DNA of 26,788 nucleotides from JBOHPP01 sp050731755 (GTDB lineage: Bacteria; Methylomirabilota; Methylomirabilia; Rokubacteriales; CSP1-6), in NCBI GenBank assembly GCA_050731755.1, contig JBOHPP010000223.1, positions 1-26,788 on the forward strand. Direction: 5' to 3'. The notes under the pieces are model-generated. The model searched no databases, was not told where the DNA came from, and was given only the letters and a program-made list of their open reading frames with translations. Both the position numbers and the translations under genes were made by a program. This document shows, in pieces, positions 1 through 13,112 of the stretch (the stretch's first letter is position 1; every line of letters starts with the position of its first letter).

Positions 1-1399
<1,399 letters not shown>

Positions 1400-1400
<1 letters not shown>

Positions 1401-2617
1401 CAGGACGCTTCCCGGGGCAGAACCCGACGGATGAGGTCGAGCACGAGCGTGGCCGCACGGATGCGGATCGACGACAGGTCGCCTCCGAACCGATACTCCC
1501 GCGCGTCCCGTTGGCTGTCCGTGGCGACGGCGACGCTGACCCGCGTGGCCGGCGGCGAGGTCTCCGGGGAGGGCTCGAGGCACACCGCGGCGCCCACGCC
1601 CGCGCCCGCCCACTTGGCCACGGCCGTCGCCAGCGCGCGCGCCCGCTCCTCGGCAGTGCCGCTGGCGCCAAGATCGACCCCCAGGCGCTCGGCGTCGGCC
1701 GACTCGGAGAGGACGACCGCGCCCGCGAACTGTCCGGGGGCGGCGGCCGCGAGCCGCCCACTGGCCAGGCCGGCCGAACCGAGCTCGGCGAGGGCCGCCC
1801 GGGTGTTGGCGGCGCGCAGGCGCGTGGCGACCTCGCCCTCCAACGTGGCCTCGTCGGCTCCGAACACCGCCTCCCCGAGCCGAGCCCGGACCTCCATTTC
1901 CACCGGCGCGATGAGCCAGGCGGCGGATTCCGGGTCGTCGGCCTTGGCGGCGATTCGGACGTCGACCTGGCCCAGGTGAGCGAGCGTCCCCACCGTCGGA
2001 TTGGCGCCCTTCTCCATGAAATCGGCGAGCAGTTCCCCGATCCTGCTCTCGCCGATCCCCACCGTCTTGAGCACACGCAGGCGGATCTCGCCCCGGATTC
2101 CCAAACGCCCGTGCAGGTAGGGAATCACGCGGCTCACAAGGAGGTGCTCCATCTCCCGGGGAACCCCGGGCAGGGTAATGACCGTTGTACTTCTGTGCTC
2201 AACGATGAAGGCGGGCGCCGTCCCGACCGGGTTCTCGATCGCGATGGCGCCGGCAGGCATGTAGGCTTGTCGCCGGTTCGACGGCGAGGCGCGCATCCCC
2301 CGGGAGGCAAAGAAGGTCTCGATCTGGCCCATCAGATTCTCGTCGAACACCAGTTCGCGCTCGGTCGCCGCAGCGACCGCCTCCCGGGTCACGTCGTCGG
2401 CGGTGGGCCCGATCCCCCCGGTGGTGATCACCACATCGGAGCGGGCGAGTGCCTGGCGGAGGGTCGCCGTGAGGCGGCCAAGGTTGTCGCCCACCGTCGT
2501 CTTGTAGAAGAGGTCGAGTCCGATCCCCGCGAGATGGCGGGCGATTACCGCTGAGTTGGTGTCGACGATCTGGCCGAGCAGCAACTCGGATCCGATGGCG
2601 ATGACCTCGGCCTTCAA
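1400..2617 (-). CDS. cinA: CinA-family protein: intact MoCF/COG1058 domain, degenerate PncC-like C-terminal domain
   Basis: CinA proteins join an N-terminal molybdopterin-binding-like (COG1058) pyrophosphatase domain to a C-terminal NMN deamidase (PncC) domain used in pyridine nucleotide salvage. The N-terminal half is canonical: KAEVIAIGSELLLGQIVDTN, the TTGGIGPTADDVT loop and LPGVPREM. The C-terminal half is recognisable by length and order but has lost key motifs. The ESCTGG serine motif reads ELGSAG, the YSN..K lysine region reads LSESADAERL, and the glycine-rich AGPGG segment is absent. I place the start at the TTG (2615-2617), because GGAGGG lies four bases upstream and the protein then begins like other CinAs (405 residues). 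In-frame ATGs at 2641 and 2638 and a start at 2728 are possible but lack a ribosome site. The downstream malic enzyme overlaps by one base. Confidence 0.85.
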
Positions 2618-2831
2618 CGAGCCCTCCGGGCCGCCCATCATAGCAGAGCAAGACGGGGCTGAATATGTGAACGCCGTTTCCCAGTCTATCAATCCGGGCG
2701 GAACGCTAGAGACGTAAATACCACACATTACATAACTCCGTAACGTCCTGGCTTGGTTCTTGAACTACACAGCGGAACGAAACGAACCCTACCCGGGACG
2801 CATCTAAGTAAGCGGAGAGCCGGGTGACATC
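2618..2831. promoter_or_regulatory. Divergent intergenic region between cinA and rpoD
   Basis: These ~210 bases separate two genes transcribed away from each other, so both promoters are expected here. The stretch about 2655-2800 is clearly richer in A and T than its surroundings. I could not pair -35 and -10 boxes convincingly on either strand, so no box is called. A weak GGTGA ribosome site precedes the rpoD ATG. Confidence 0.4.
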
Positions 2832-4334
<1,503 letters not shown>

Positions 4335-4339
4335 CTGCG

Positions 4340-4495
4340 CACGTGGTCGGGCGGGGGCGGGGAGGCTCCCGCTCGACCACGCTGTCCGACATCACTTCCC
4401 GCCTGTCCTACCGCCACGATGTACGGTCGGGACCGACACACTACCCAGAAGATACGGGTCGAGCAGGAGCCTCCCCGCCCCCACCCGACCACGTG
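4340..4495. repeat. 156-bp element with 39-bp near-perfect inverted arms
   Basis: Bases 4340-4378 are the reverse complement of 4457-4495 with only two mismatches; the arms begin and end in CACGTG. The 78-base centre holds a smaller hairpin (GTCGG-GA-CCGAC near 4426-4437). The element starts five bases after the rpoD stop and ends about 60 bases before the 3' end of the convergent carboxyltransferase gene. It could be a bidirectional terminator, a MITE or REP-type element with terminal inverted repeats, or a structured RNA. No clear target-site duplication or U-tract is visible. The left arm is very G-rich (runs of 3, 5 and 4 G). Confidence 0.8.
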
Positions 4496-4556
4496 GCAAC
4501 GGTCCTCGCCTATCTCTTGAGCTCACGACGGCGCGGGTGGCGCCGGCAGCCGACGG

Positions 4557-6104
4557 CTACACTGGCATCACGCCGTGTTTCTTCCAGGGGCGCTCGACCT
4601 TCTTGCTCTTCGCCATCTCCAGGGCCCGGCAGAGGACGGGGCGGGTGTCGCTGGGGTCGATGACGTCGTCGATGAGCGCGGCGGCGGCAGCCGTGTAGGG
4701 GTTGATCAGCTTCCTGAACTCGTCGACTCGCCGGGTCCGCTCCGCGTCGGGATCGGGCGCCCCGCCGATCTCCTTGCGAAAGATGATGTTGGTTCCGCCC
4801 TCCGGCCCCATGACGCTGATCTCGGCCGTGGGCCAGGCCACGATGAGGTCGGGCTCGTAGGCGCGGCCACACATGACGAAGTAGCCGGCGCCGTAGGCCT
4901 TGCGCAGCACGACGGTGAGCTTGGGCACCGTGGCCTCGCTCACGGCGTAGAGCATCTTGGCGCCGTGGCGGATGATGCCCGCGCGCTCGACCTTGGAGCC
5001 GACCAGGAACCCCGGCACGTCCTGCAGGAACACCAGCGGAAGACCGAAGGCGTCGCAGAGCATGATGAAGCGCGCCGCCTTGTCGGCCGCGTCGTTGTCC
5101 AGGGCGCCGCCCAGGACCATGGGCTGGTTGGCCACCAGCCCGACGGGCTGCCCGGCCAGCCGCGCCAGCCCCACGACGATGTTTCGGGCCCAGCCGGGCT
5201 TCAGCTCGAAGAAGCCGCCCCCGTCCACCACCGCCCGGATGACCTTCTTGACGTCGTAGGCCCGGCGCGGATTGTCGGGCACGACGTCGAGCAGCGCGCG
5301 GTCCCGGCGGTCTATGGGATCCGCGCAGGAGGTCCGGGGTGGCGGTTCGCTGTTGTTCGACGGGAAGAACGACAGGTACTCCTTGATGGCGGCGATGCAG
5401 GCGCGGTCGTCGGCCACCTCGAGGTCGGCGCAGCCCGATATTTCGCAGTGCACCCGGGAGCCCCCCAGCTCCTCCGCCGTGATGTCCTCGCCCACCACGG
5501 CCTTGACGAGCGGGGGCCCGCCGAGGGCCATGTGGCTCGTGCCCCTGACCATCGGCACGAAGTCGGCCAGCGCGGGAATGTACGCAGTCCCGGCCGCGCC
5601 CGGGCCCATCATCGCCGCCACCTGAGGGACGACGCCGGACATGATCGACTCCTCGCGGAAGAGCAGTCCGGAGCCGGCAAAGTTCCGCGAGCCGATCGCC
5701 TCCTGGATTCGCGCCCCCGCGGAGTCGATCAGCCAGATCATCGGGATGCGTTTGGTATAGGCGATCTCACGGGCGCGGTTGCCCTTGACCTCGGCCGTGC
5801 GCCCCATGGATCCGGCCATGACGGTGAAGTCGTAGGCGATGACGGAGGCCAGGCGTCCGCCGATCGTCCCGAAGCCGGTGACCACGCCGTCGGCCGGGGT
5901 CTCGCGTCCCGCCATCTCCGGGGAGACGCCAGCATGGGTGGCCAGGATGCCGATCTCGGTGAAACTGCCGGCATCGAAGAGCACATCCAGACGCTCCCGG
6001 ACGGTCAGCTTGCCGGCCGCGTGCTGCCTGGCCACCGCCTCTTCGCCGCCCATCCGTTCGGCGCGAGACCGGCGGGCAGCGAGGTCGTCGGCCAGGTCCT
6101 TCAT
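4557..6104 (-). CDS. Acyl-CoA carboxylase carboxyltransferase (beta) subunit
   Basis: Transfers the carboxyl group from carboxybiotin to a short acyl-CoA (acetyl-, propionyl- or similar). The 515-residue protein has the full two-crotonase-fold carboxyltransferase layout. The N-terminal half includes GKLTVRERLD, IDSAGARIQEAIGS and GPGAAGTAYIPA. The C-terminal half includes RAVVDGGGFFELKPGWA, the oxyanion-region DVPGFLVGSKVERAGIIRHG, KAYGAGYFVMCGRAYEPD and MGPEGGTNIIFRKEI. Length and motifs fit the propionyl/methylcrotonyl/geranyl-type family rather than the split AccA/AccD. The exact acyl-CoA cannot be predicted. The ATG at 6104 overlaps the DinB stop as ATGA; an ATG two codons upstream (6110) is an alternative. 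The operon partners are a biotin carrier and a damaged biotin carboxylase. Confidence 0.93.
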   Translation of the reverse strand: MKDLADDLAARRSRAERMGGEEAVARQHAAGKLTVRERLDVLFDAGSFTEIGILATHAGVSPEMAGRETPADGVVTGFGTIGGRLASVIAYDFTVMAGSMGRTAEVKGNRAREIAYTKRIPMIWLIDSAGARIQEAIGSRNFAGSGLLFREESIMSGVVPQVAAMMGPGAAGTAYIPALADFVPMVRGTSHMALGGPPLVKAVVGEDITAEELGGSRVHCEISGCADLEVADDRACIAAIKEYLSFFPSNNSEPPPRTSCADPIDRRDRALLDVVPDNPRRAYDVKKVIRAVVDGGGFFELKPGWARNIVVGLARLAGQPVGLVANQPMVLGGALDNDAADKAARFIMLCDAFGLPLVFLQDVPGFLVGSKVERAGIIRHGAKMLYAVSEATVPKLTVVLRKAYGAGYFVMCGRAYEPDLIVAWPTAEISVMGPEGGTNIIFRKEIGGAPDPDAERTRRVDEFRKLINPYTAAAAALIDDVIDPSDTRPVLCRALEMAKSKKVERPWKKHGVMPV

Positions 6105-6640
6105 GCCCATCGCCGGCTCATGTCGCCCTGGTTGGAGACGAAGAGCTGGTAGGTGGCAATGCCGGTGTCCGGCGGCGAGCCCTGGATCATGGTGATCATC
6201 GTGGCGATCTCGCTCCGGTGATGGGTGGCGTGGTTCGCCACGTGCTGGAGCAGCGGCCAGAGGATCAGCTGGTACGGCTTGCCGTCGGTGGACTTGTAGG
6301 CGATGACCCGACCGAGGTCGGCTGGCGTCAGCGCCTGGATGAAGCCGCGCTGCTCCTGCTCGGTCTCGTCCCAGCGCGGGCGCAGCTCGGCCAGCGTCTG
6401 GAATTCGGCGCCGGGCAGCCGGTCGGGCGAGGTCCCCTTCCAGCGGGCGAGCCACACCCAATCGGCGCCGTGGAGATGGCCGAACATCCGCCGCACGGTC
6501 GGGAAGCTGAACTGCTTGCCGACCTCGCGGCCGGCCGCTTCCTCGCCCAGCGTGACCGCGTGGTCGAACAGCCGCCGGTTGGCCCACCAGTGATAGTCGT
6601 AGAGCCCGCGGACGAGCTCGAGTGCCGTCGCGTCGCCCAT
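6101..6640 (-). CDS. DinB/YfiT-like putative metal-dependent protein
   Basis: A 179-residue four-helix-bundle protein of the DinB superfamily, whose members bind a divalent metal through three histidines and in some cases act as thiol-dependent transferases. Visible signatures are the N-terminal LYDYHWWANRRLFDH, a first histidine in the GHLHGADWVWLARW helix, and a C-terminal NHATHHRSEIATM helix that supplies the other two. A strong GGAGG lies five bases before the ATG. It is inserted between the biotin carrier and the carboxyltransferase, with its stop inside the next gene's ATGA, so all three are co-translated. Its substrate and any role in the carboxylase pathway are unknown. Confidence 0.88.
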   Translation of the reverse strand: MGDATALELVRGLYDYHWWANRRLFDHAVTLGEEAAGREVGKQFSFPTVRRMFGHLHGADWVWLARWKGTSPDRLPGAEFQTLAELRPRWDETEQEQRGFIQALTPADLGRVIAYKSTDGKPYQLILWPLLQHVANHATHHRSEIATMITMIQGSPPDTGIATYQLFVSNQGDMSRRWA

Positions 6641-6650
6641 GGCTGCCTCC

Positions 6651-6866
6651 TTACTCCAGCACCGCCACCGTGTCGCCTTCCTGCACCGTCTGCCCCTCCC
6701 GGACCCGGATCTCCTTGACCGAGCCGGCGCGGGGCGCCTCTACCGGAATCTCCATCTTCATCGACTCCAGCACGATCACGGGGTCGCCGGCCTGGACCCG
6801 GTCTCCAGGCTTCGTCGTGACCTGGAATACCACCCCCGTGATGTGAGCCTTGATCTCCTCAGGCAT
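6651..6866 (-). CDS. Biotin carrier (biotinyl/lipoyl-attachment) protein
   Basis: A 71-residue stand-alone biotinyl domain. The attachment motif ESMKMEIPV places the biotinylated lysine at residue 37, flanked by the usual TTKPGDRVQAGDPV and VREGQTVQEGDTVAVLE hairpins. This swinging arm shuttles carboxybiotin between biotin carboxylase and carboxyltransferase. The ATG overlaps the 3' end of the biotin carboxylase gene by eight bases, and AAGGAG sits about six bases upstream. Lipoyl attachment is unlikely because the lysine is flanked by Met on both sides and both neighbouring genes are biotin-carboxylase components. Confidence 0.95.
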   Translation of the reverse strand: MPEEIKAHITGVVFQVTTKPGDRVQAGDPVIVLESMKMEIPVEAPRAGSVKEIRVREGQTVQEGDTVAVLE

Positions 6867-7697
6867 TGAACGCTCCTTGCTCGACCATCTGCGTGTGCAC
6901 GGCCCCCCGCCGGAAGTCGGCGTGGCGCAGCACCCTGCTGAGGAAGGGGATCGTGGTCGGCACGCCCTCGACGACGCACTCGTCGAGAGCCTTGATCATG
7001 CGTTCCATGGCCTGACCACGCGAGTCGCCGTGGGCGATGAGCTTCATCAGCAGCGGATCGTAGTGCACGGACACCGCGCTGCCCGAGACCACGCCAGACT
7101 CTACGCGGATCCCTTCGCCGGCCGGCACCGTCAGCCGGGTGATCGTGCCCGGTGAGGGCAGGAATCTCTTGGCTGTGTCCTCCGCGTAGCTCCGACACTC
7201 GAGCGCCGCGCCCCGTGCCGCGGCCTTCAGCATCACCGGAAAGCCGATCTCGGCGGCGACGCGTTCGGACTCCGCGGCGTCGCGGATGGGCCCCGGGCTG
7301 CCCGGCACGACCGGGCCCCCGCCGCCTGCATCACGCGCCGGGCCTCGGCCTTGTCGCCCATGGCGCGGATCGCCTCCGCCGGCGGCCCTACGAAGGTGAG
7401 CCCGGCCTCGGCGCAGGCCATGGCGAACCGCCAGTTCTCGGACAGGAACCCGTAGCCGGGATGGACCGCCTCGGCGCCGCTCCGGCACGCCGCGTCGACA
7501 ACGGCCTCGATGTCGAGATAGCTCTGCCGGGCCGGTGCCGGACCGATGGGCTGGGCCTCGCTGGCATCGGCGACGTGGGGCGCATCGCGGTCGGCTTTGG
7601 AGTAGACGGCGACGCTTTTCACGCCGAGTTGGCGACAGGCGCGGATGACGCGACGGGCGATCTCGCCCCGGTTGGCGACGAGGACCTTCCGGAACAC
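6859..7697 (-). pseudogene. accC: Biotin carboxylase, broken: central ATP-grasp deletion plus a frameshift
   Basis: The N-terminal part is a clear biotin carboxylase: GTG start at 7697, FRKVLVANRGEIARRVIRAC, HPGYGFLSENWRFA and FVGPPAEAIRAMGDK. In the GGGGGCCCGG tract (7311-7320) one base appears to be missing, and the homology moves to another frame with PVVPGSPGPI and GFPVMLKAAA. Directly after this lysine-containing strand (near 7215) the sequence jumps to the C-terminal subdomain (ALECRSYAEDT, FLPSPGTITR, HYDPLLMKLIAHGD, VEGVPTTIPF). By comparison with E. coli AccC numbering, roughly residues 163-331 are absent, including the glycine-rich lid, the metal-binding glutamates and the EMNTRLQVEHP catalytic strand. 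The remaining ~280 codons cannot make an active enzyme. Either the gene has decayed or the assembly is wrong here. Overlaps with both neighbours show the operon ends are intact. Confidence 0.85.
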
Positions 7698-8659
7698 TAC
7701 GGCCCGGGCTCGGCGCCGATCAGCTCGGCGTCGACGACGCGCCACTGCCCCTCGAACTGCCGCCACTGCTCCAGGACGACCCACGTCCCCCGCGGGCCCG
7801 TCAGGCGGACCTTCATGAAACGGTGGGCGCCGACCTTGGCCTGGGCGACAATCGCCCACGTCTGGACGGCGCCGCCCTGGGTCACGACCCGGCTCACGGC
7901 GTCCCGCGCCCCTTCCGGGACATGCACGGACGCGCCAGCGACGTCCCCGGCGACGAGCGCCCGAACGTGATCCTCGATGGCGGTCCGGAGGTCGGGCGTG
8001 ACGCAAGCCGGATCAAAGGGCGAGTCCAGCGCGACAAGATCGCCGGCCGGGTCGGCGCCCGTGATGTCGAAGGATCGGGCCGGACGCTCGCTCCTGCCGG
8101 TGACGCCTCCGGCGTCACCCAGCGCGTCCAGGAGCCGGCGCTCCCAGCTCTCCACCCGCTGGCGCCGCGCGACGTCGTCGAGCAGGCGCTTCAGCACGAT
8201 GGAGCCGGCGGCAACGTGGCGCCGCTCCTCGGTCACGCAGCGCTCCAGAATGCGGCGGGTCGGCGGCTCGTAGATCGGATTGGCCGCGGCCAGGTGCGCT
8301 TCGTAGGTCGCCACCAGATGTGGCTTCAGCACATGGTACACGCCCACCACGCGCTCAGGAGACTGGTCGGGCGCCTCACAGCTGTCGAGGAGGTCCATGA
8401 ATTTCACGAAGCGTTCGTTGGACGGCTCCGACTGGTTGGCCGGCGCCCGCAGCTCGGGCAGCCGCCGGCCCCACAGATCGGCGTGCTGCGCGCAGTCCCA
8501 GACGTGCCGGCCGAAGAGCAGCTTCACCGGCAGCTCGGGAGTCAGGGCGATCCAGCCGCCCAGCGTGCGCATGAGGCGCTCTTCAGTGTAGCGATAGTGA
8601 CGGATCTGCGCGGCGGAGGCCTCGACGGAGAAGTCGCCGGCCAGCGGATGAACGCTCAC
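7697..8659 (-). CDS. Ferritin-like protein with NTF2-like C-terminal region (hypothetical)
   Basis: A 320-residue protein of unknown function. Residues ~15-165 are helical and carry spaced metal-ligand-like pairs: GRHVWDCAQHADLWGRRL early, YHVLKPHLVATYEAHLA in the middle, and CVTEERRHVAAGS in the last helix. This pattern resembles a ferritin-like four-helix bundle. A variable linker follows. The last ~90 residues (DHVRALVAGDV ... GTWVVLEQWRQFEGQWRVVDAELI) resemble an NTF2/SnoaL-type alpha+beta fold, judged by pattern only. The GTG start at 8659 lies 13 bases after the stop of the preceding DUF455-like gene, with GGGGGC upstream. The stop TAG shares one base with the biotin carboxylase GTG. 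Function may be oxidative or stabilising for the acyl-CoA pathway, but this is inference. Confidence 0.75.
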   Translation of the reverse strand: MSVHPLAGDFSVEASAAQIRHYRYTEERLMRTLGGWIALTPELPVKLLFGRHVWDCAQHADLWGRRLPELRAPANQSEPSNERFVKFMDLLDSCEAPDQSPERVVGVYHVLKPHLVATYEAHLAAANPIYEPPTRRILERCVTEERRHVAAGSIVLKRLLDDVARRQRVESWERRLLDALGDAGGVTGRSERPARSFDITGADPAGDLVALDSPFDPACVTPDLRTAIEDHVRALVAGDVAGASVHVPEGARDAVSRVVTQGGAVQTWAIVAQAKVGAHRFMKVRLTGPRGTWVVLEQWRQFEGQWRVVDAELIGAEPGP

Positions 8660-8672
8660 GGACGGCCCCCGG

Positions 8673-9428
8673 TCAGTAGACGGGAGAGCGCTGGGTGCTG
8701 CGGACGAGCCGCTCGATCTCCTCGTCGGTGAAGCCGGCCAGCCGGCGAGCCTCCTTGGCGATGGAGATGCCGACCTCCTCGTGGCTGCCGTCGGTCCGTA
8801 CGCCGCCGAGGTTGAAGCGCTCGTCGATCGTCTCCTGGAATTCCACGGCGCGGCGCCGGCGCTCGGGGTCGCCCTTGGTCAGCTCGTTGAGCCAGCGCGA
8901 CCCCATGCGCACATGGGTGATCTCGTCGGCCAGAACGAAGTCCACGGCGCGCTCGATCACCGGATCGCCGATCTTGCGGGCGATATGAATCAACTGGTTG
9001 AACACGTCGCAGGCCAGCCCTTCCAGCCCCCGGTTGACACCGGCCACCCGGGCGGCGGCGTCCTCGGCACACGCGCACTTCCACAGGATGGTCGACTCCG
9101 CGAACTCGCCGACGTAGCCCCCGAGGTATTCGAGGAGCCCGAGATAAATCTCGACGTGGCGCGACTCGTCCCAGACCTGTCGCGCCATGTCCATGGTGAA
9201 CTCCCAGGGGGCATCGGGGAAGTCACACACCGTCCGGCCGGCGCCCTCCATGGCCTGCAGCTCGCCCACCAGGATGCCGTGCACGCGCTCGCGGATGGCG
9301 TCCCGGCTGGCCAGGTCGGCCATGGGCGACAGGCCCTGCCCCATGCGCAGCTCGGCGATTTCCCGGGCCCGTTTGCGAACGAAGCGCGCCTCGCGGGCGA
9401 GCTTGTCGTAGGCGATGGGGTGTTCCAT
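8673..9428 (-). CDS. DUF455-like ferritin-fold protein
   Basis: A 251-residue, mostly helical protein. Carboxylate/histidine helices typical of the ferritin-like superfamily are present: VGELQAMEGAGR, RQVWDESRHVEIYLGLLEYLGG and VLADEITHVRMGSRWLNEL. The last resembles the DEIxHVxxGSRW signature of DUF455 proteins. A di-iron or similar metal site is likely, and the reaction is unknown. It begins eight bases after the livH stop and precedes a second ferritin-like gene, so both belong to the import and carboxylation operon. The ATG at 9428 is preferred, because the open frame continues upstream only across livH coding sequence. Confidence 0.8.
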   Translation of the reverse strand: MEHPIAYDKLAREARFVRKRAREIAELRMGQGLSPMADLASRDAIRERVHGILVGELQAMEGAGRTVCDFPDAPWEFTMDMARQVWDESRHVEIYLGLLEYLGGYVGEFAESTILWKCACAEDAAARVAGVNRGLEGLACDVFNQLIHIARKIGDPVIERAVDFVLADEITHVRMGSRWLNELTKGDPERRRRAVEFQETIDERFNLGGVRTDGSHEEVGISIAKEARRLAGFTDEEIERLVRSTQRSPVY

Positions 9429-9436
9429 GGCCCGTA

Positions 9437-10318
9437 TTATACGCGTTCTTTGAACTCCTTCCCCAGCAGGCCTTCCGGGCGCAGCAGGAGCACGATGATG
9501 ATGATCAGGAACGCCAGGGTGTTCTTGAACTGGATCGTCAGATAGGCGCCGGTGAGGCTCTCGGCCACTCCGAGCAGCAACCCGCCCACCACCGCGCCCG
9601 GCAGGCTTCCCAGACCGCCCAGCACGGCGGCGGCAAAACCTTTGAGGAATGGGTCCAGCATGAAAAACGGGTCCAGCAGCAGCGCCGGGGCGAGGAAGAT
9701 GCCGGCCACCACGCCGAGGGCCGAGGCCACGGCCCACGACACACCGAGCACCAGACGCGTGGGAATGCCGAGGGTCTGGGCGGCCATGACGTTTTCCGAC
9801 GTGGCCCGCATGGCGAGCCCCAGGCGCGTGCGCTGCACCAGCAGGTAGAGCAGCGCGCTGCCCAGTACGCCGGCGGCAATGGTGGCCAGGGCGAGCTGGC
9901 TGACCACGACCATCCCCAGCCGATAGGTCGCCGTATCGGAGATGGGGAATGGCAGCGATACCGGCTCGGCGCCCCACGTGTAAACGACGAGGCCCTGGAG
10001 GATCAAGGACAGGCCCAGGGTGAGGATGACCATGCCGAGGAGATTGACGCCCTCCCGCTGGGCCCGCACCAGCACCCCGAAGTAGAAGACCACCCCGACC
10101 GCGGCGCCCACGACCAGGCTCCCGGCCACGGCCACCGGGAACGGGTACTGGTGCGAGAGCAGGGAAAAGGCCACGAAGGTCGCCATCGTGGCGATGTCCC
10201 CGTGAGCGAAGTTGAGCACCCGCGTCGAACGGTAAATCAGCACGACGCCGAGAGCCACCAGCGCGTAGAGGCTTCCCGCCGAGAGGCCGGTCAGCGCGTA
10301 CTGGAGGAACCGTTCCAT
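9437..10318 (-). CDS. livH: Branched-chain amino acid-type ABC transporter permease, LivH family
   Basis: Inner-membrane permease subunit of a HAAT-family importer, 293 residues. It has the typical LivH features: an N-terminal LTGLSAGSLYALVALGVVL, the LNFAHGDIATMATF loop, and about eight hydrophobic helices. Near residues 180-200 is a cytoplasmic coupling region (LVQRTRLGLAMRATSENVMAAQTLGI), and near the end VLGGLGSLPGAVVGGLLLG. It lies four bases after the livM stop. Substrates of this family extend beyond leucine, isoleucine and valine to amides, urea, aromatic acids and other carboxylates. The neighbouring acyl-CoA ligase suggests an organic acid. Confidence 0.95.
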   Translation of the reverse strand: MERFLQYALTGLSAGSLYALVALGVVLIYRSTRVLNFAHGDIATMATFVAFSLLSHQYPFPVAVAGSLVVGAAVGVVFYFGVLVRAQREGVNLLGMVILTLGLSLILQGLVVYTWGAEPVSLPFPISDTATYRLGMVVVSQLALATIAAGVLGSALLYLLVQRTRLGLAMRATSENVMAAQTLGIPTRLVLGVSWAVASALGVVAGIFLAPALLLDPFFMLDPFLKGFAAAVLGGLGSLPGAVVGGLLLGVAESLTGAYLTIQFKNTLAFLIIIIVLLLRPEGLLGKEFKERV

Positions 10319-10322
10319 CGCT

Positions 10323-11303
10323 TCAGCGGAACGGCCAGAGCTGGAAGTAGAGGCGCGTCTTCAGCCAGCGACCGTAGAGTCCCAGCGGCTCGAAGATCAT
10401 GACCAGCAGGATGGCGACGCCATACACCACGGGCACCATCTCCCGGAAGTCGGCCAACACCTTGGGCACCAGCAGGACGAACAGCGCCCCCAGGATCGAG
10501 CCCTCGATAGAGGCCACGCCACCGACGATGACGGCCACGAAGAGCGTGATCGACTCCAGCACGTTGAAGATCTGGGGCTCGATGTGGCCCAGCACCTGGG
10601 CGTAGAGGGCGCCGTGGACTCCGGTATAGAACGATGACACGGCGAACGCCAGCAGCTTGTAGCGGGTGAGGTTGACCCCGTTGACCTCGGCCGCGATGTC
10701 GGAGTCGCGGATGGCGACCCAGGCCCGGCCCACGTACGACGCGATGAGGTTGTAGCTGGCCAGCGTGAAGGCGGCAAGCAGGAGCAGGTAGACGTAGTAC
10801 TGGAAGCGGGAGGCGCTGAGGCCGAACAGGGGCTGCAGCCGGGCGATGGCGAGCCCCGACCGCCCGCCCGAGAGCACCTCCCAGTTCACGAACATCTGAT
10901 ACACCGCGACGCCGAAGCCGAGGGTGGCGATGGCCAAATAGGGTCCCTTGAGGCGGAGCGAAGGAAATCCGACGACGACGCCGGCCAGAGCAGCGGCGGC
11001 GCCGGCCAGGACGAGCGCCACCAGGAACGGCGCCCCCCAGGCGCGCAGGTGTCCGAAGGCGAAGGCTCCGATGGCCAGGAATCCGGCCTGGCCGAAGGAG
11101 ATCTGCCCCGCGTAGCCGATGAGGAGGTTCTGGCCCATCACGCCGATGGAGGAGAGCGCCACCAGCGTGGCCAGGAAGACCAGGTGCTCGGGCGCCAGCC
11201 ACGGAAACACCGCCAGCGCGGTGACGAGCAGCGCCAGCAGGAGCCGCGTGATCGGCCGGCGGGCGAAGGCCAGCTCGTCGCGGTAGGACTCGATCAGATC
11301 CAC
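10323..11303 (-). CDS. livM: Branched-chain amino acid-type ABC transporter permease, LivM family
   Basis: Second membrane permease of the importer, 326 residues from a GTG start at 11303. After a short cytoplasmic N-terminus come roughly eight to ten hydrophobic helices. They include the family signature NLLIGYAGQISFGQAGFLAIG, the FPSLRLKGPYLAIATLGFGV segment, the coupling loop GRAWVAIRDSDIAAEVNGVN, and IVGGVASIEGSILGALFVL near the end. The start lies six bases after the stop of the acyl-CoA ligase gene, which has been inserted between livF and livM. Confidence 0.95.
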   Translation of the reverse strand: MDLIESYRDELAFARRPITRLLLALLVTALAVFPWLAPEHLVFLATLVALSSIGVMGQNLLIGYAGQISFGQAGFLAIGAFAFGHLRAWGAPFLVALVLAGAAAALAGVVVGFPSLRLKGPYLAIATLGFGVAVYQMFVNWEVLSGGRSGLAIARLQPLFGLSASRFQYYVYLLLLAAFTLASYNLIASYVGRAWVAIRDSDIAAEVNGVNLTRYKLLAFAVSSFYTGVHGALYAQVLGHIEPQIFNVLESITLFVAVIVGGVASIEGSILGALFVLLVPKVLADFREMVPVVYGVAILLVMIFEPLGLYGRWLKTRLYFQLWPFR

Positions 11304-11309
11304 GATCGG

Positions 11310-13111
<1,802 letters not shown>

Positions 13112-13112
<1 letters not shown>

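Noticed and set aside
2740..2800. Sigma-70 or ECF-type promoter boxes ahead of rpoD (TTGAAC, GGAAC)
   Set aside because: No partner box at acceptable spacing could be found for either.
4419..4520. Short ATG-initiated frame inside the inverted-repeat element
   Set aside because: About 33 codons running through a repeat arm, with no ribosome site; not credible as a gene.
7311..7320. Programmed frameshift in the biotin carboxylase gene
   Set aside because: A homopolymer is present, but the gene also lacks its ATP-grasp core, so making the full frame would not give a working enzyme. Mutation or assembly error is simpler.
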